The notes beneath the pieces are model-generated. The model did no database searches. It saw only the letters and a list, made by a program, of their open reading frames with translations, and was not told the origin of the DNA. Source: Firmicutes bacterium CAG:124 (GTDB lineage Bacteria > Bacillota > Clostridia > Oscillospirales > Oscillospiraceae). Taken from it: a stretch of 19,209 nucleotides of DNA. Both the position numbers and the translations under genes were made by a program. This document shows positions 6,928 through 15,199 of the stretch, piece after piece; position 1 is the first letter of the stretch; each line of letters starts with the position of its first letter. The stretch covers positions 1 through 19,209 of the forward strand of contig HF990559.1 of the NCBI GenBank assembly GCA_000432135.1. The letters are read 5' to 3'.

Positions 6928-7584
6928 TTATCCTTCCAGCCGGTGCCGGATATCGTTCAGCCATTCGCCCTTGTATTTGAAATAGCGGGGACCGGCGACG
7001 GAGTATTTGCTGCCAGTGAGAAGCTGGGCTAAAGAAGAAAGCGAATAGCTCTGCCCCTGATAGCTAACTGTCTTATCATCTACGACGGTGCACTTGATCT
7101 CCGGGTTGTTGCAGTATTCGATCTCTTCACCGGGCTGAATGTTGCACATGGAAAAGCGGAAAGGCGACTGGCGCTCTTTGTGCTCGGCGTCGATCTCTTG
7201 TGCGGTTTCCTCCGCCTGCTTCTGAGCCTCGTCCATGGCGATCCGTTTCAGCTTGTCCGCGCAGCCGTGGATCTCTGCGATGGCCTCCAGGATGGAATAG
7301 GCATCCTCCGGCGACATGGCGTAGAACTCACGCACGCGCTGCTTTCCGTTGAAGTTCTCGATGGAGCGCAGGTTTGGATTCAGCTTGTCGATGATGCTGT
7401 GGATCTTCAGATCAGAAAGCCGGGAATTGACCTCATAGGTCGCATAAACCCGGAATGCAAAGGGAATGCACTCACTCCGATTGAGCTGCTGCAGCCGCTT
7501 GTCGATATCGTCCGCATACCCGATTTTCACATATTCCGGGAAGGACGGGTTGGTCAGTATGTAGATCACGCCAGATTTATCCAT
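6928..7584 (-). CDS. GIY-YIG nuclease family protein, restriction-associated
   Basis: A 218-residue protein. The N-terminus VIYILTNPSF...VKIGYADDIDKRLQQLN (residues 6-35) fits the T5orf172-type GIY-YIG fold, with VIYIL and KIGYA as the GIY and YIG strands and Arg30 as the expected catalytic Arg. A charged helical stretch at about 95-135 links to a C-terminal module (about 140-218) with YQGQSYSLSSLAQLL and GPRYFKYKGEWL. That module resembles the small RAMA/DUF4357-like domains found with restriction systems; this identification is tentative. Start: GGAGGT upstream of ATG 7584. The ribosome site sits just after the hsdR stop, with 14 bases between the two genes, so it is coupled to hsdR. It may nick DNA or recognise modified DNA beside the HsdRMS complex. 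Confidence 0.75.
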   Translation of the reverse strand: MDKSGVIYILTNPSFPEYVKIGYADDIDKRLQQLNRSECIPFAFRVYATYEVNSRLSDLKIHSIIDKLNPNLRSIENFNGKQRVREFYAMSPEDAYSILEAIAEIHGCADKLKRIAMDEAQKQAEETAQEIDAEHKERQSPFRFSMCNIQPGEEIEYCNNPEIKCTVVDDKTVSYQGQSYSLSSLAQLLTGSKYSVAGPRYFKYKGEWLNDIRHRLEG

Positions 7585-7598
7585 TGTCTATACCTCCG

Positions 7599-10500
7599 TT
7601 ATGCCGCGACCCAGCCGTAGCCCTGAACGGCCATATCAATAAAGTGTGTCAGTAACAGATCAATCTTCACAGCAAACGTTTCCTTGTCATACGAAACCGG
7701 TAGATCTGCATCCAGCGACTTTTCAATCGCCGTTTTTACCTTTGCGCGCGGCTGTTCGTCCTTGTACCAATCCACAACCATCAGCTCCGACTTCTCCTCG
7801 GAAAGCTTCTTAAAAAGATTCTTCGCGGATAGCTTCACCTTCTGCTCCTCCGCCTTTGTAAGTTTCTTTCCGGCAATCAGCAAATCGAAGATTTCCAGTT
7901 CCTCTTCCGACAGCCCCTCGGCCTCCGGCCGCTTGTCCTCCGCTTTCAGATCTTCGATCAATTGGAGCAGCTGCTCGTAGTAGTCTTCATTCTCCGACCC
8001 GCCGGCGTTATAGCGATCAATGATATTGCGGAAGCGCTGAGAAAACTTCTGTCTCGTACAATTGCGATTCAGCATTTGCTGCAGTGCCTGCTCGATAAAC
8101 GCCTTCAGATCGTCGATCTCCACGGCCTTGTACTTGGCGACCTTGATCTCCTTCTTTAGCTCCTCCACATCCACCTTGGAAAGGTCGATGACCTTCCCCT
8201 GGTGAATGACAAGCCCGGCGTCGTTATCCTCTGCTTTCTGCGAGGAAACGCTGGTGTCCAGAACTTGTGCCATACGCAGCCGGGCGCGATTGATCTTTTC
8301 GTCGTCAATGGTATGGCAGAAAAGCCCGTACAGATATGCCAGCGGCGAAAACTTTTCATTCTGCCAGTTCTTCTCAAAGATCTCCGGACGCGATGTCTCG
8401 TAGAGATTCATCAGCGTGTTCAGGATCACCTTGAATTTGTCCTTGTTTTCATCGTTGGAAATGATCGTATTGTAGGCTTCCCGCAGCAGATCCAGCCGAT
8501 CAAGAGTGGATGCCTCTGCTACGATTGCACCGATATCAATGCCAAGGCTTAGCAGAAAATCATCCGCTTCATCGACAGCACTGTTGAGCAGGACAATCAG
8601 TTGGTCAATGTCCTTCGCCGGGAACTCCGTACCGTCATCACCGGCCGCGTACTCCGTCAAGGCTTTCTGCATATACTTGAACACATTGACGTAGTCCACG
8701 ATGATGCCGCAGGGCTTGCCGGGATACACGCGGTTGGCGCGGGCGATGGCCTGCATGAGCGTGTGCCCCTTCATCGGTTTGTCCAGATAGAGCGTGGACA
8801 GGTTCTCCACATCGAAACCGGTCAGCCACATGGCACAGACAAACACGAGCTGCAAGGGATCATCGGGATCTTTGAAGCGGTCCTCAATATCCAGGCCTTC
8901 CGGCGTGACAGCGTTCATCTTCTGCCGGTGCATGGAAATGTCGAGCCCCTGCTTCTGGAACTTCTCATTCTCATCGGCTTCCTCAGAGACGATGACCGCC
9001 ATTTCCACACGGTTCATGTAATTGAGGATGCGCGTCAGCTCATCGCGCTGTTCTTTGGTGGCGGCGCTGTTGCGCTCCTGCATGATCTTCTGCTTCTCAA
9101 TCGCCCAGTAATGCTGCACCTTGTCGTACATCTTCACCGTCGTATACTTATCGACGGAGACGACCATGCCCTTCCCAAGGAAACCGCGGCGCGGGAAATG
9201 ATGAGCAATATCCTGGGCGATCTTATCAATGCGATCCTCCCTCTTGATGACCTCCAAAATCCGAGAGGAGGAGTTTTCCAGCAAGCGGGTCTCGTCCTCG
9301 TTCAGGTTTTCCTCCTCGATGATGTCCACCACATCGTCGTCCAGAAAGTCATTTTCCAGCCCGACCTCCGGCACACGGCGGGAATAGAACAGCGGCACCG
9401 TGGAGCCGTCCTCCACCGACTGGGCGAAGTTATACTCTGACACATAGTTCCCGAACCACTGGTTGGTCAAGCGCTTGCTGCCCAGCAGCGGGGTGCCAGT
9501 AAAGGCGATATAATTGGCATTTGGCAAGGCCGTGCGCATGTTCTCCGCCAGATCCTTGTACTGTGTCCGGTGCGCTTCATCCACCAGCACGATGATATCG
9601 TCCCGGGTGGAGAGCACAGGGTACTTTTTACCCTTGTCATAGCGGAACTTATGGATCAGGGTGAAAATGAAGGATTTGTTGGTCTGCAGATAGTCCCGCA
9701 GCTGCTTACCGTTCTTCGGCTGGCATTCCTCTTTCTGCCCAATCACTTCCGTCTTTACAAAATTCTTGTGGATCTGGTCATCCAGGTCTTCGCGATCGGT
9801 GATGATCAGGAATGTGAAATTGCCCGAGATCTTGCGCCGAACCTTGCGGACGAAGAACACCATGGAAAAGGATTTGCCGGAACCCTGGGTGTGCCAGAAC
9901 ACGCCAAGCTTGCCCTGCAGCTCCGCCCGGTTCTTTACCGATTCCATCAAGTTGTTCACTCCGAAATACTGGTGGTTTTTGGCAATGATCTTGTTCTTCT
10001 GATTGCGGAACATGATGAAGTTTTCTATGTAGTCGATCAGCCGGCCTTTTTGCAGCAGGCCGTCGATGAAATACCGGACCGAGCTTTCGCCCACCGTACC
10101 GGCTTCCTTCAAAGCCTGACGGTCGGGCCGTTCCTTCTCGGAGTCCACCTTCAGCCACTCGAAGAAATGATTGTAGGTGGCGTTGAAGGCGCCGAGCCGT
10201 GTCTCCAGCCCGTTGGACAGCACGCAGATCTGATTGAGCGCAAACAGGTTCGGGATATCCCGCAGGTAGTTCTTCAGGTTGTCGTTATAGGCCTCCTCCA
10301 CCTTGACGATGCTGTTTTTCAGCTCAACAAACACCATGGGCAGGCCGTTGATAAAAATCAGCACGTCCGGGCGACGCCAGTAGACGCGTCCTTGTATCCA
10401 CATCTGGGAAACGGCGGTGAAGGTGTTGTTCTCCGGGCGGTCAAAATCGACCAGCTTCACAAAATCAAAATCCTCTTTGCCGTTGCGGCGGAGGCTGATT

Positions 10501-10817
10501 TTGATGCCGTTGCGGATCTGGTTGTAGTACTTGTAATTGGTGGCCGTCATATCCGTGGCGCTGAAATCCCGGCAGAGGTCGCGGGCGATCTCCTCCAGCT
10601 TTTCGCCGGGTATATCTGGATTTAGGCGCGCCAAGGCCTCCCGCAGAATAAGCGGGAGTACGCATTCTTTCTTGCTGCTTCGTCCAGTCCCATCCGGCAG
10701 CAGCTCGCGCTTGTCCGGAGAAGGGTCACAGCGCAGAATACCATATTGGAACGGGTCACCCTCCAACTTTTGCAGGATCGCCTGTTCAATATCGTCTTCG
10801 GATATGAAGTTGCGCAT
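7599..10817 (-). CDS. hsdR: Type I restriction endonuclease subunit R
   Basis: A 1072-residue motor and nuclease subunit that translocates DNA and cuts it when HsdM/HsdS meets an unmethylated site. The N-terminal nuclease motif is RRPDVLIF...FVELK, with Asp151, Glu165 and Lys167 forming PD-(D/E)xK. Helicase motifs are TQGSGKS at 310-316 (Walker A), VDEAH at 412-416 (Walker B) and FTGTPL at 439-444. The long C-terminal region is helical, as in HsdR subunits that dock on the methylase. The start is taken at ATG 10817, which follows AGGTGG at a proper distance; GTG codons at 10829 and 10826 are less likely because they lie in that ribosome site. It starts 17 bases after the preceding 280-residue gene. 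GC-rich, like hsdM. No frameshift or missing motif is seen. Confidence 0.95.
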   Translation of the reverse strand: MRNFISEDDIEQAILQKLEGDPFQYGILRCDPSPDKRELLPDGTGRSSKKECVLPLILREALARLNPDIPGEKLEEIARDLCRDFSATDMTATNYKYYNQIRNGIKISLRRNGKEDFDFVKLVDFDRPENNTFTAVSQMWIQGRVYWRRPDVLIFINGLPMVFVELKNSIVKVEEAYNDNLKNYLRDIPNLFALNQICVLSNGLETRLGAFNATYNHFFEWLKVDSEKERPDRQALKEAGTVGESSVRYFIDGLLQKGRLIDYIENFIMFRNQKNKIIAKNHQYFGVNNLMESVKNRAELQGKLGVFWHTQGSGKSFSMVFFVRKVRRKISGNFTFLIITDREDLDDQIHKNFVKTEVIGQKEECQPKNGKQLRDYLQTNKSFIFTLIHKFRYDKGKKYPVLSTRDDIIVLVDEAHRTQYKDLAENMRTALPNANYIAFTGTPLLGSKRLTNQWFGNYVSEYNFAQSVEDGSTVPLFYSRRVPEVGLENDFLDDDVVDIIEEENLNEDETRLLENSSSRILEVIKREDRIDKIAQDIAHHFPRRGFLGKGMVVSVDKYTTVKMYDKVQHYWAIEKQKIMQERNSAATKEQRDELTRILNYMNRVEMAVIVSEEADENEKFQKQGLDISMHRQKMNAVTPEGLDIEDRFKDPDDPLQLVFVCAMWLTGFDVENLSTLYLDKPMKGHTLMQAIARANRVYPGKPCGIIVDYVNVFKYMQKALTEYAAGDDGTEFPAKDIDQLIVLLNSAVDEADDFLLSLGIDIGAIVAEASTLDRLDLLREAYNTIISNDENKDKFKVILNTLMNLYETSRPEIFEKNWQNEKFSPLAYLYGLFCHTIDDEKINRARLRMAQVLDTSVSSQKAEDNDAGLVIHQGKVIDLSKVDVEELKKEIKVAKYKAVEIDDLKAFIEQALQQMLNRNCTRQKFSQRFRNIIDRYNAGGSENEDYYEQLLQLIEDLKAEDKRPEAEGLSEEELEIFDLLIAGKKLTKAEEQKVKLSAKNLFKKLSEEKSELMVVDWYKDEQPRAKVKTAIEKSLDADLPVSYDKETFAVKIDLLLTHFIDMAVQGYGWVAA

Positions 10818-10834
10818 TGTAGTCACCACCTATA

Positions 10835-11677
10835 TTATCCGTTCTTTTGAATGTCCTCTTTTAATTTCTTTACGCGCTCTTTGCGCTCCAGATGATCCAA
10901 CTCCAGGAATGCCAGCAGGCACATTTGGTACATATCGTCATACCATTGTTCGATGTCGCTATCTTTCATATCTGCCACGAAATGAATATAGTTCTTACCA
11001 ACTTGATCTGCGTTATTATGTCGTACATTTACACTATTCAGAAGATAGAACAAATCTGATTCCAACGAGCCGCTAACTTGCTTTAGTTTTGCTCTCTTTG
11101 GTTCTAACTTGTCTGCCAGCGCAATCAGTGTAGCCTTTTTTCTTTCGAGATCACCCTTCATCGAGTGATGGTTGTATTCAATAATCCTGTACGACAACGC
11201 AGGATCAACTATCTCCGCGGCAGAAATCGCCGCCTGGTCTTTGGGGACAAAATCAGTAATACCGTTTTGATTATTTGGCATATACCCTATGGTCTCGATA
11301 ACCGTCAGCACTTGCTGGACATAGAACTGCATTGGGTCACCAATTCCGACTATACCACCGCCATAGATGGTATTTTGATTGTAGATGGCGAGATTATATG
11401 AATACTCACAAAAAGACACTAAATACTCTATGTCAAAGGTAGAAGGATTCTTTTCAAAGCTATATCCATAAAAATCATCAAAGTCATCTAAAGATACGCA
11501 TGTACCGCGAAAGGGAAGCCGAACAAAATATGTCGCACAGTAATCCTTCAACGAAGATCCTGCTCCCACCATATCTTGAAACTTCTGTACACAAAACATT
11601 CCATATAGACGGTCATACTCTCTACGAATATCTATGGCCGCAGTTTTCAAAACTTGAGAAAAGGGAATGCGTTTCAT
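10835..11677 (-). CDS. Unrecognised protein inside the hsd operon, RHNN motif
   Basis: A 280-residue protein of no family I can name with confidence. The N-terminal 100 residues are aromatic-rich (FDDFYGY, CEYSYN). The middle has TDFVPKDQAA. The C-terminal 110 residues are charged and helical, starting MKGDLERKKATLIALADKLE. It includes SVNVRHNNAD (Arg219-His220) followed by a WYDDMYQMCLLAFLELDHLER helix. An RH pair in a late helical domain resembles HEPN-type abortive-infection proteins, but no RX4-6H with the right spacing is clear. No membrane segment or signal peptide is seen. It lies between the 209-residue unknown gene and hsdR, 42 and 17 bases away, so it is co-transcribed with the restriction genes. 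AT-rich compared with hsdR, which suggests separate acquisition. Confidence 0.7.
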   Translation of the reverse strand: MKRIPFSQVLKTAAIDIRREYDRLYGMFCVQKFQDMVGAGSSLKDYCATYFVRLPFRGTCVSLDDFDDFYGYSFEKNPSTFDIEYLVSFCEYSYNLAIYNQNTIYGGGIVGIGDPMQFYVQQVLTVIETIGYMPNNQNGITDFVPKDQAAISAAEIVDPALSYRIIEYNHHSMKGDLERKKATLIALADKLEPKRAKLKQVSGSLESDLFYLLNSVNVRHNNADQVGKNYIHFVADMKDSDIEQWYDDMYQMCLLAFLELDHLERKERVKKLKEDIQKNG

Positions 11678-11719
11678 AACAGCTTGCCTCTATTTCTAAA
11701 ATATATTTGCCGGACTATA

Positions 11720-12349
11720 CTACTGCATTGTATTTGCACAGCGATAAAACAACCTGTCTTTTGCTATCTCTTTTACCGGCGTAGGAACTTTCTTGCAATC
11801 ATCGATAGCTCCGGCGAGTATATCCTTGACGCTGATTCTCGAATTTCGGACGTCCCGAATAGCTTCCTTTGCCGTAACCCTGCGCTTGGAACTTCTTATC
11901 AGGGACTCCATGAAGCTTTGAAAAGAATCAATATATTCCTCTCGGATGCCCTTATTTACATTAATCGCAACATAGTTCTGGAAGTTTAGAACATTCTTTT
12001 GCCCAGGATTGTTCTGCAAGACGAGTACTTCCGTTTCACCGGAATAGTTCCACCGAATACGGTCTTGCAGTTTTTCCTTGAATTCAGTAAAGGCCTTTGT
12101 ACTGAAATACCAGTCCCGCTGCATCATCGCATCGACTTTCCTATAAGTCTGGTCTTCTGCCTTGGCAAAATCATCAGTGTACCCGATAGCATAAATAGAG
12201 CAGTATTTTGCAGAATTGTAATGGATATACTCAAATTCCTTTAAGATTTTTTCTTCCGTTGGACGAGCGAAAAGGAAAACGACAATTTCCATGTTTTCAA
12301 CTTGGCTTTCGATACGCTCTATTTCTTCGTATGTACTGGCGGCAAACAT
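11720..12349 (-). CDS. Unrecognised protein following the AbiJ-like gene
   Basis: A 209-residue protein I cannot assign. The N-terminal half alternates strands and helices (MEIVVFLFARPTEEKILKEF, then YCSIYAIGYTDDF), like a small alpha/beta sensor domain. It is followed by WYFSTKAFTEFKEKLQ and WNYSGETEVLVLQN. The last 50 residues are basic and helical (SSKRRVTAKEAIRDVRN). The start is chosen at ATG 12349, five bases after GGAGGTG. That ribosome site is formed by the final codons of the AbiJ-like gene, which stops at 12352, two bases away. An earlier in-frame start at 12394 would lie inside that gene. Translational coupling to the AbiJ-like gene suggests the two work as a pair, for example toxin and partner or sensor and effector; this is inference. 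Confidence 0.68.
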   Translation of the reverse strand: MFAASTYEEIERIESQVENMEIVVFLFARPTEEKILKEFEYIHYNSAKYCSIYAIGYTDDFAKAEDQTYRKVDAMMQRDWYFSTKAFTEFKEKLQDRIRWNYSGETEVLVLQNNPGQKNVLNFQNYVAINVNKGIREEYIDSFQSFMESLIRSSKRRVTAKEAIRDVRNSRISVKDILAGAIDDCKKVPTPVKEIAKDRLFYRCANTMQ

Positions 12350-12351
12350 GA

Positions 12352-13188
12352 TTACACCTCCGAATTGTCCTGATTTTTCGCTGCTTTGCTCCATTTCTCA
12401 ATCAAGTAGTTTACAAACGCCGAACAGGAAACCAGCATGTATTTTGCGTCTTCGGCGGGCGCCCATTTGAAATCAATGCCTCCATGACGGATTCCGTCCT
12501 CGTCTGAAGTATACCCGTACATAGATGAAAACGCGTTTTCCATTGACGGGTGGATATGCACTCCGTAGTCTTTAAGCTTTTTTATTGTTTTCCCTAGAGT
12601 TGCATTCTTACCGGACAATCCAGTAATAATGCTGCAAACTGCCTCAACTGCACTGATCGACTCCTTAATTGAGTTTTCGTAATCAGGTAGGGGCCTTCGT
12701 GAAAAAAGCTCTGTTGCCTTTTTTAAATGTACATTTATACTGTTATAAGGGGTTTGTTGTGCCTGTTCGATACACTTTATTTCGTACTCATTTGTAATGG
12801 GGACTACTTGTCTTCCGATTACTCTGTATCCAGCATTCTCAGCCGATAGAACACCATTAAAGTTATCTATTGCATCACTGAGGTCTTTCGTCGGGAGAAA
12901 TGCGAGATATATTTCAACGAAATCATAGATTCGATACCATTCTGCCTGATCATACCATTTCCGAAAAACAGCAAGATTTTTATCCAAATCAGCGTTATCA
13001 TAAACGCTGGTATACGAAAGCCCACATGCATCCATTATTTCTTCGAGATAGTGAGAATCGATAACTGCAATATCATTACAGATTTCACATCTGTAAATAT
13101 TCCAAATCCTGTTTCTTAATTCTATGGTCATGCTTTCCAACTGCAAAGGCTTTACCACATACCCATATCGTTCAGAAAAAGTGGACAT
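12352..13188 (-). CDS. AbiJ-NTD4-like abortive-infection protein
   Basis: A 278-residue protein. The N-terminus MSTFSERYGY...LQLESMTIELRNRIWN matches the AbiJ N-terminal domain 4 pattern. The C-terminal part starts with PDYENSIKESISAVEAVCSI (about 168-187) and ends near DGIRHGGIDF (Arg234-His235), a helical domain of the kind linked to AbiJ/HEPN-type proteins. AbiJ-family proteins abort phage infection in lactococci and relatives; many are thought to act as HEPN ribonucleases. The start at ATG 13188 follows GGAGGTG, which overlaps the last codons of hsdS, so it is coupled to hsdS. The gene's own end repeats the same GGAGGTGTAA string. AT-rich compared with hsdR. The family call is from recalled sequence pattern, not a search. 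Confidence 0.75.
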   Translation of the reverse strand: MSTFSERYGYVVKPLQLESMTIELRNRIWNIYRCEICNDIAVIDSHYLEEIMDACGLSYTSVYDNADLDKNLAVFRKWYDQAEWYRIYDFVEIYLAFLPTKDLSDAIDNFNGVLSAENAGYRVIGRQVVPITNEYEIKCIEQAQQTPYNSINVHLKKATELFSRRPLPDYENSIKESISAVEAVCSIITGLSGKNATLGKTIKKLKDYGVHIHPSMENAFSSMYGYTSDEDGIRHGGIDFKWAPAEDAKYMLVSCSAFVNYLIEKWSKAAKNQDNSEV

Positions 13189-13190
13189 TT

Positions 13191-14369
13191 TTACACCTCC
13201 AGCTTTCCGCTCATCAGGCGCGGTAGAAGCAGATCGCGCTGCTGGATGAGGTTCTTGTTTTCCTGTACCATCTGATAAACGCCATCGAAGATTGGCGTAA
13301 CAATTGTTTCGAAATGATCCAGCACAGTCTTTTCCGGTTGAAGAATCTTTGTTGATTTCAGCTTATCCTCGTCAACACGCTGACGCCCATCGGCTCCATT
13401 CATGCTCAAAATGGCTGTCTGCCGGAAATAGTAGCTCCGGGCAATGCAATAAACATAGTGAGGCGTTAATGCCTTAGACCGCATAACGACAAACTCGGTC
13501 GAACCTCCGAGCACCTCGTTTTCCGGCATGCCCATAACAAACCCGGTTTTCCCGTTTTCCAGGCAGGGCGTAATTTTGGCCAGCAGAGTGTCGCCGTTTT
13601 GTGAGCGCCGACCTGAAATGGAATCCTGCCGCACAAAGCAGCCTGAATCTAATACCATGGAGTTCGTGCTGAGCGCTTCCATGGGGATGATCGTAAACTC
13701 CGTTTGATTCCCTGTTTTCAGCGTCGGGTTGAAATCAATGACCTCATCGGCTCGCCTATAAGCCCACCCCTTCGGGATACCATTTTCAAAATCTGCCTTC
13801 TCATGTCCGGGGAAGCGGAAGCGGACAAACCACTCCTTATACAGGTTTTCCGCCATCTGCTCCAAAACCTTGATGCGCTTGTTGTTGACTTCGATCAGAT
13901 TGTCATAAGCGGAGAGAATGGAAACAATCTGGTCTTGTGCCTTCCTGTCGATATCAGGCAAGTCGATCTTTCCAATGTCCTTTGATGAAAAAGACGGAAA
14001 AGTCGACTGAGACAACTCTGCAATATTCGAGAGATATTTCACGACCTCATTTGTTGATAGATAGTAGAAGGCAAACCTCGTGTTATAGCTTGAGTTGTTT
14101 CGAAGCAGCACAAAGCCGGTCGACGCAACGGCATGCTCATAGCTGTCATTATAAAGATAATAATGACGCAAATTAGGGCGGACGGAGGAATACAGTATAT
14201 CGCCAGGTCTTACTAATCGCTGTGCCCGTGAAGGAAACTCGTCTTCCAGAAAAGAGACTTCCGACAACAAACCTGCATTAACAGAAGATGTGTCAATATA
14301 ATTGATAAAATCTGTGTATTTGCTTGTATTACCAACAGGGTTTAATGAAAAACTGTCTCTAACTTTCAT
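13191..14369 (-). CDS. hsdS: Type I restriction specificity subunit S
   Basis: A 392-residue subunit that sets the DNA site for the type I methylase and nuclease. It shows the usual two target-recognition domains separated by a helical spacer. The first domain spans about 1-135 (includes PGDILYSSVRPN and FVLLRNN). The first conserved helix is about 136-185 (AQDQIVSILSAYDNLIEVNN and ENLYKEWFVRFRFPG), the second domain about 195-350 (includes GDTLLAKITPCLENGK). The second helix ends in LIQQRDLLLPRLMSGKLEV. The start is taken at ATG 14369, two bases after the stop of the RX4H gene. The frame runs open to 14513, but that would overlap the previous gene by 140 bases. The ribosome site is weak, suggesting re-initiation after the previous gene. 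The first recognition domain is more AT-rich than the second, consistent with domain exchange. Confidence 0.92.
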   Translation of the reverse strand: MKVRDSFSLNPVGNTSKYTDFINYIDTSSVNAGLLSEVSFLEDEFPSRAQRLVRPGDILYSSVRPNLRHYYLYNDSYEHAVASTGFVLLRNNSSYNTRFAFYYLSTNEVVKYLSNIAELSQSTFPSFSSKDIGKIDLPDIDRKAQDQIVSILSAYDNLIEVNNKRIKVLEQMAENLYKEWFVRFRFPGHEKADFENGIPKGWAYRRADEVIDFNPTLKTGNQTEFTIIPMEALSTNSMVLDSGCFVRQDSISGRRSQNGDTLLAKITPCLENGKTGFVMGMPENEVLGGSTEFVVMRSKALTPHYVYCIARSYYFRQTAILSMNGADGRQRVDEDKLKSTKILQPEKTVLDHFETIVTPIFDGVYQMVQENKNLIQQRDLLLPRLMSGKLEV

Positions 14370-14371
14370 AC

Positions 14372-15199
14372 TCACACACCATTTATGCAAGAAAAATTTG
14401 GCGATACTGTAGATTCTAGATCTACTATCAACAGCAGACCATAAATAAGATTTATCATCTTGACGCAATCTATCTTCGATTTCTTCCGTGTAGAACGACC
14501 ATGGGCAATCCAATGCCGATTAAGCCCCGTCGGTTCTTTCCCTTTGAAATCAGAAGGTACAGAAAAAGAGTCCAAAGTTTTTTCTAACGTCAAAGCCAAC
14601 GTTAACATCGCATATTCATCGTTATCGAGAAACTCGTCATTATCGAGTTTCTTCTTAATCACGTCGATGCGAGGCCCAAGACGTGATGTGGGATTCCCAG
14701 AAATATCGGTCAGCAAACCATCAAATACAGAGGTGAACCCTGTAACTGCCAGGTCACTATTACCATCCCGAAACGCTTCTGCAGATTGAGAATAAAGCCG
14801 TTTATGCTTCTGCATTGCCGGAGAAGAAAGGGTCTTGTCAATAGTTCTGTTTACCTTGGAGAATCGATCCCGGAGCATCTGCTCTCTAAGCGTTTTGCTG
14901 ATGTTCTCTGAATCCACAATTTCATCGACAAATTCTTCGGTCATATAGTCCCAAAAGACAAACTGAGCATCTCCCATTTTTTCAATTGCTGAAAAACGAC
15001 GGGAAACATGCAAAAGAACTTGTCCAATCTCTTCTACTTTTGGCTTATACTGCTCAAGCGCCTCAACAATAGGTTGCAGTGTGGATTGAATATTCTGCAA
15101 TGCCTCCAGTGCAGGTCGGGTAATCTCTTGTATTCGAGAAAGAGCCGCACTCAACCCTGAAAAATCATACCCCTGCCAAGGAGAAGTAAAATCACTCAT
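14372..15199 (-). CDS. HEPN-like RX4H protein between hsdM and hsdS
   Basis: A 275-residue protein. Residues about 13-70 are helical with regular hydrophobic spacing, likely coiled coil (IQEITRPALEALQNIQ and following). The C-terminus contains LNRHWIAHGRS, an exact RX4H motif with Arg228 and His233, followed by a hydrophobic helix (MINLIYGLLLIVDL). RX4-6H is the catalytic signature of HEPN ribonucleases found in toxin and abortive-infection systems. Its ATG overlaps the hsdM stop by eight bases (ATGAGTGA) and its stop is two bases before hsdS, so synthesis is tied to the methylase and specificity subunits. It is more AT-rich than hsdM. The family name is unknown to me. A structural partner of the methylase is an alternative to a nuclease. 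Confidence 0.7.
   Translation of the reverse strand: MSDFTSPWQGYDFSGLSAALSRIQEITRPALEALQNIQSTLQPIVEALEQYKPKVEEIGQVLLHVSRRFSAIEKMGDAQFVFWDYMTEEFVDEIVDSENISKTLREQMLRDRFSKVNRTIDKTLSSPAMQKHKRLYSQSAEAFRDGNSDLAVTGFTSVFDGLLTDISGNPTSRLGPRIDVIKKKLDNDEFLDNDEYAMLTLALTLEKTLDSFSVPSDFKGKEPTGLNRHWIAHGRSTRKKSKIDCVKMINLIYGLLLIVDLESTVSPNFSCINGV

Noticed and set aside
6854..6964. N-terminal extension of the SIR2 gene
   Set aside because: It overlaps the GIY-YIG gene's end, has no SIR2 similarity, and ATG 6853 has a good ribosome site.
8601..9440. 279-codon open frame on the plus strand, opposite hsdR
   Set aside because: Shadow of hsdR; histidine- and leucine-rich translation typical of antisense frames.
9570..10625. 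351-codon open frame on the plus strand, opposite hsdR
   Set aside because: Antisense shadow of hsdR, with no ribosome site and no recognisable domain.
14370..14513. N-terminal extension of hsdS
   Set aside because: It would overlap the RX4H gene by 140 bases in another frame and adds no specificity-subunit sequence.
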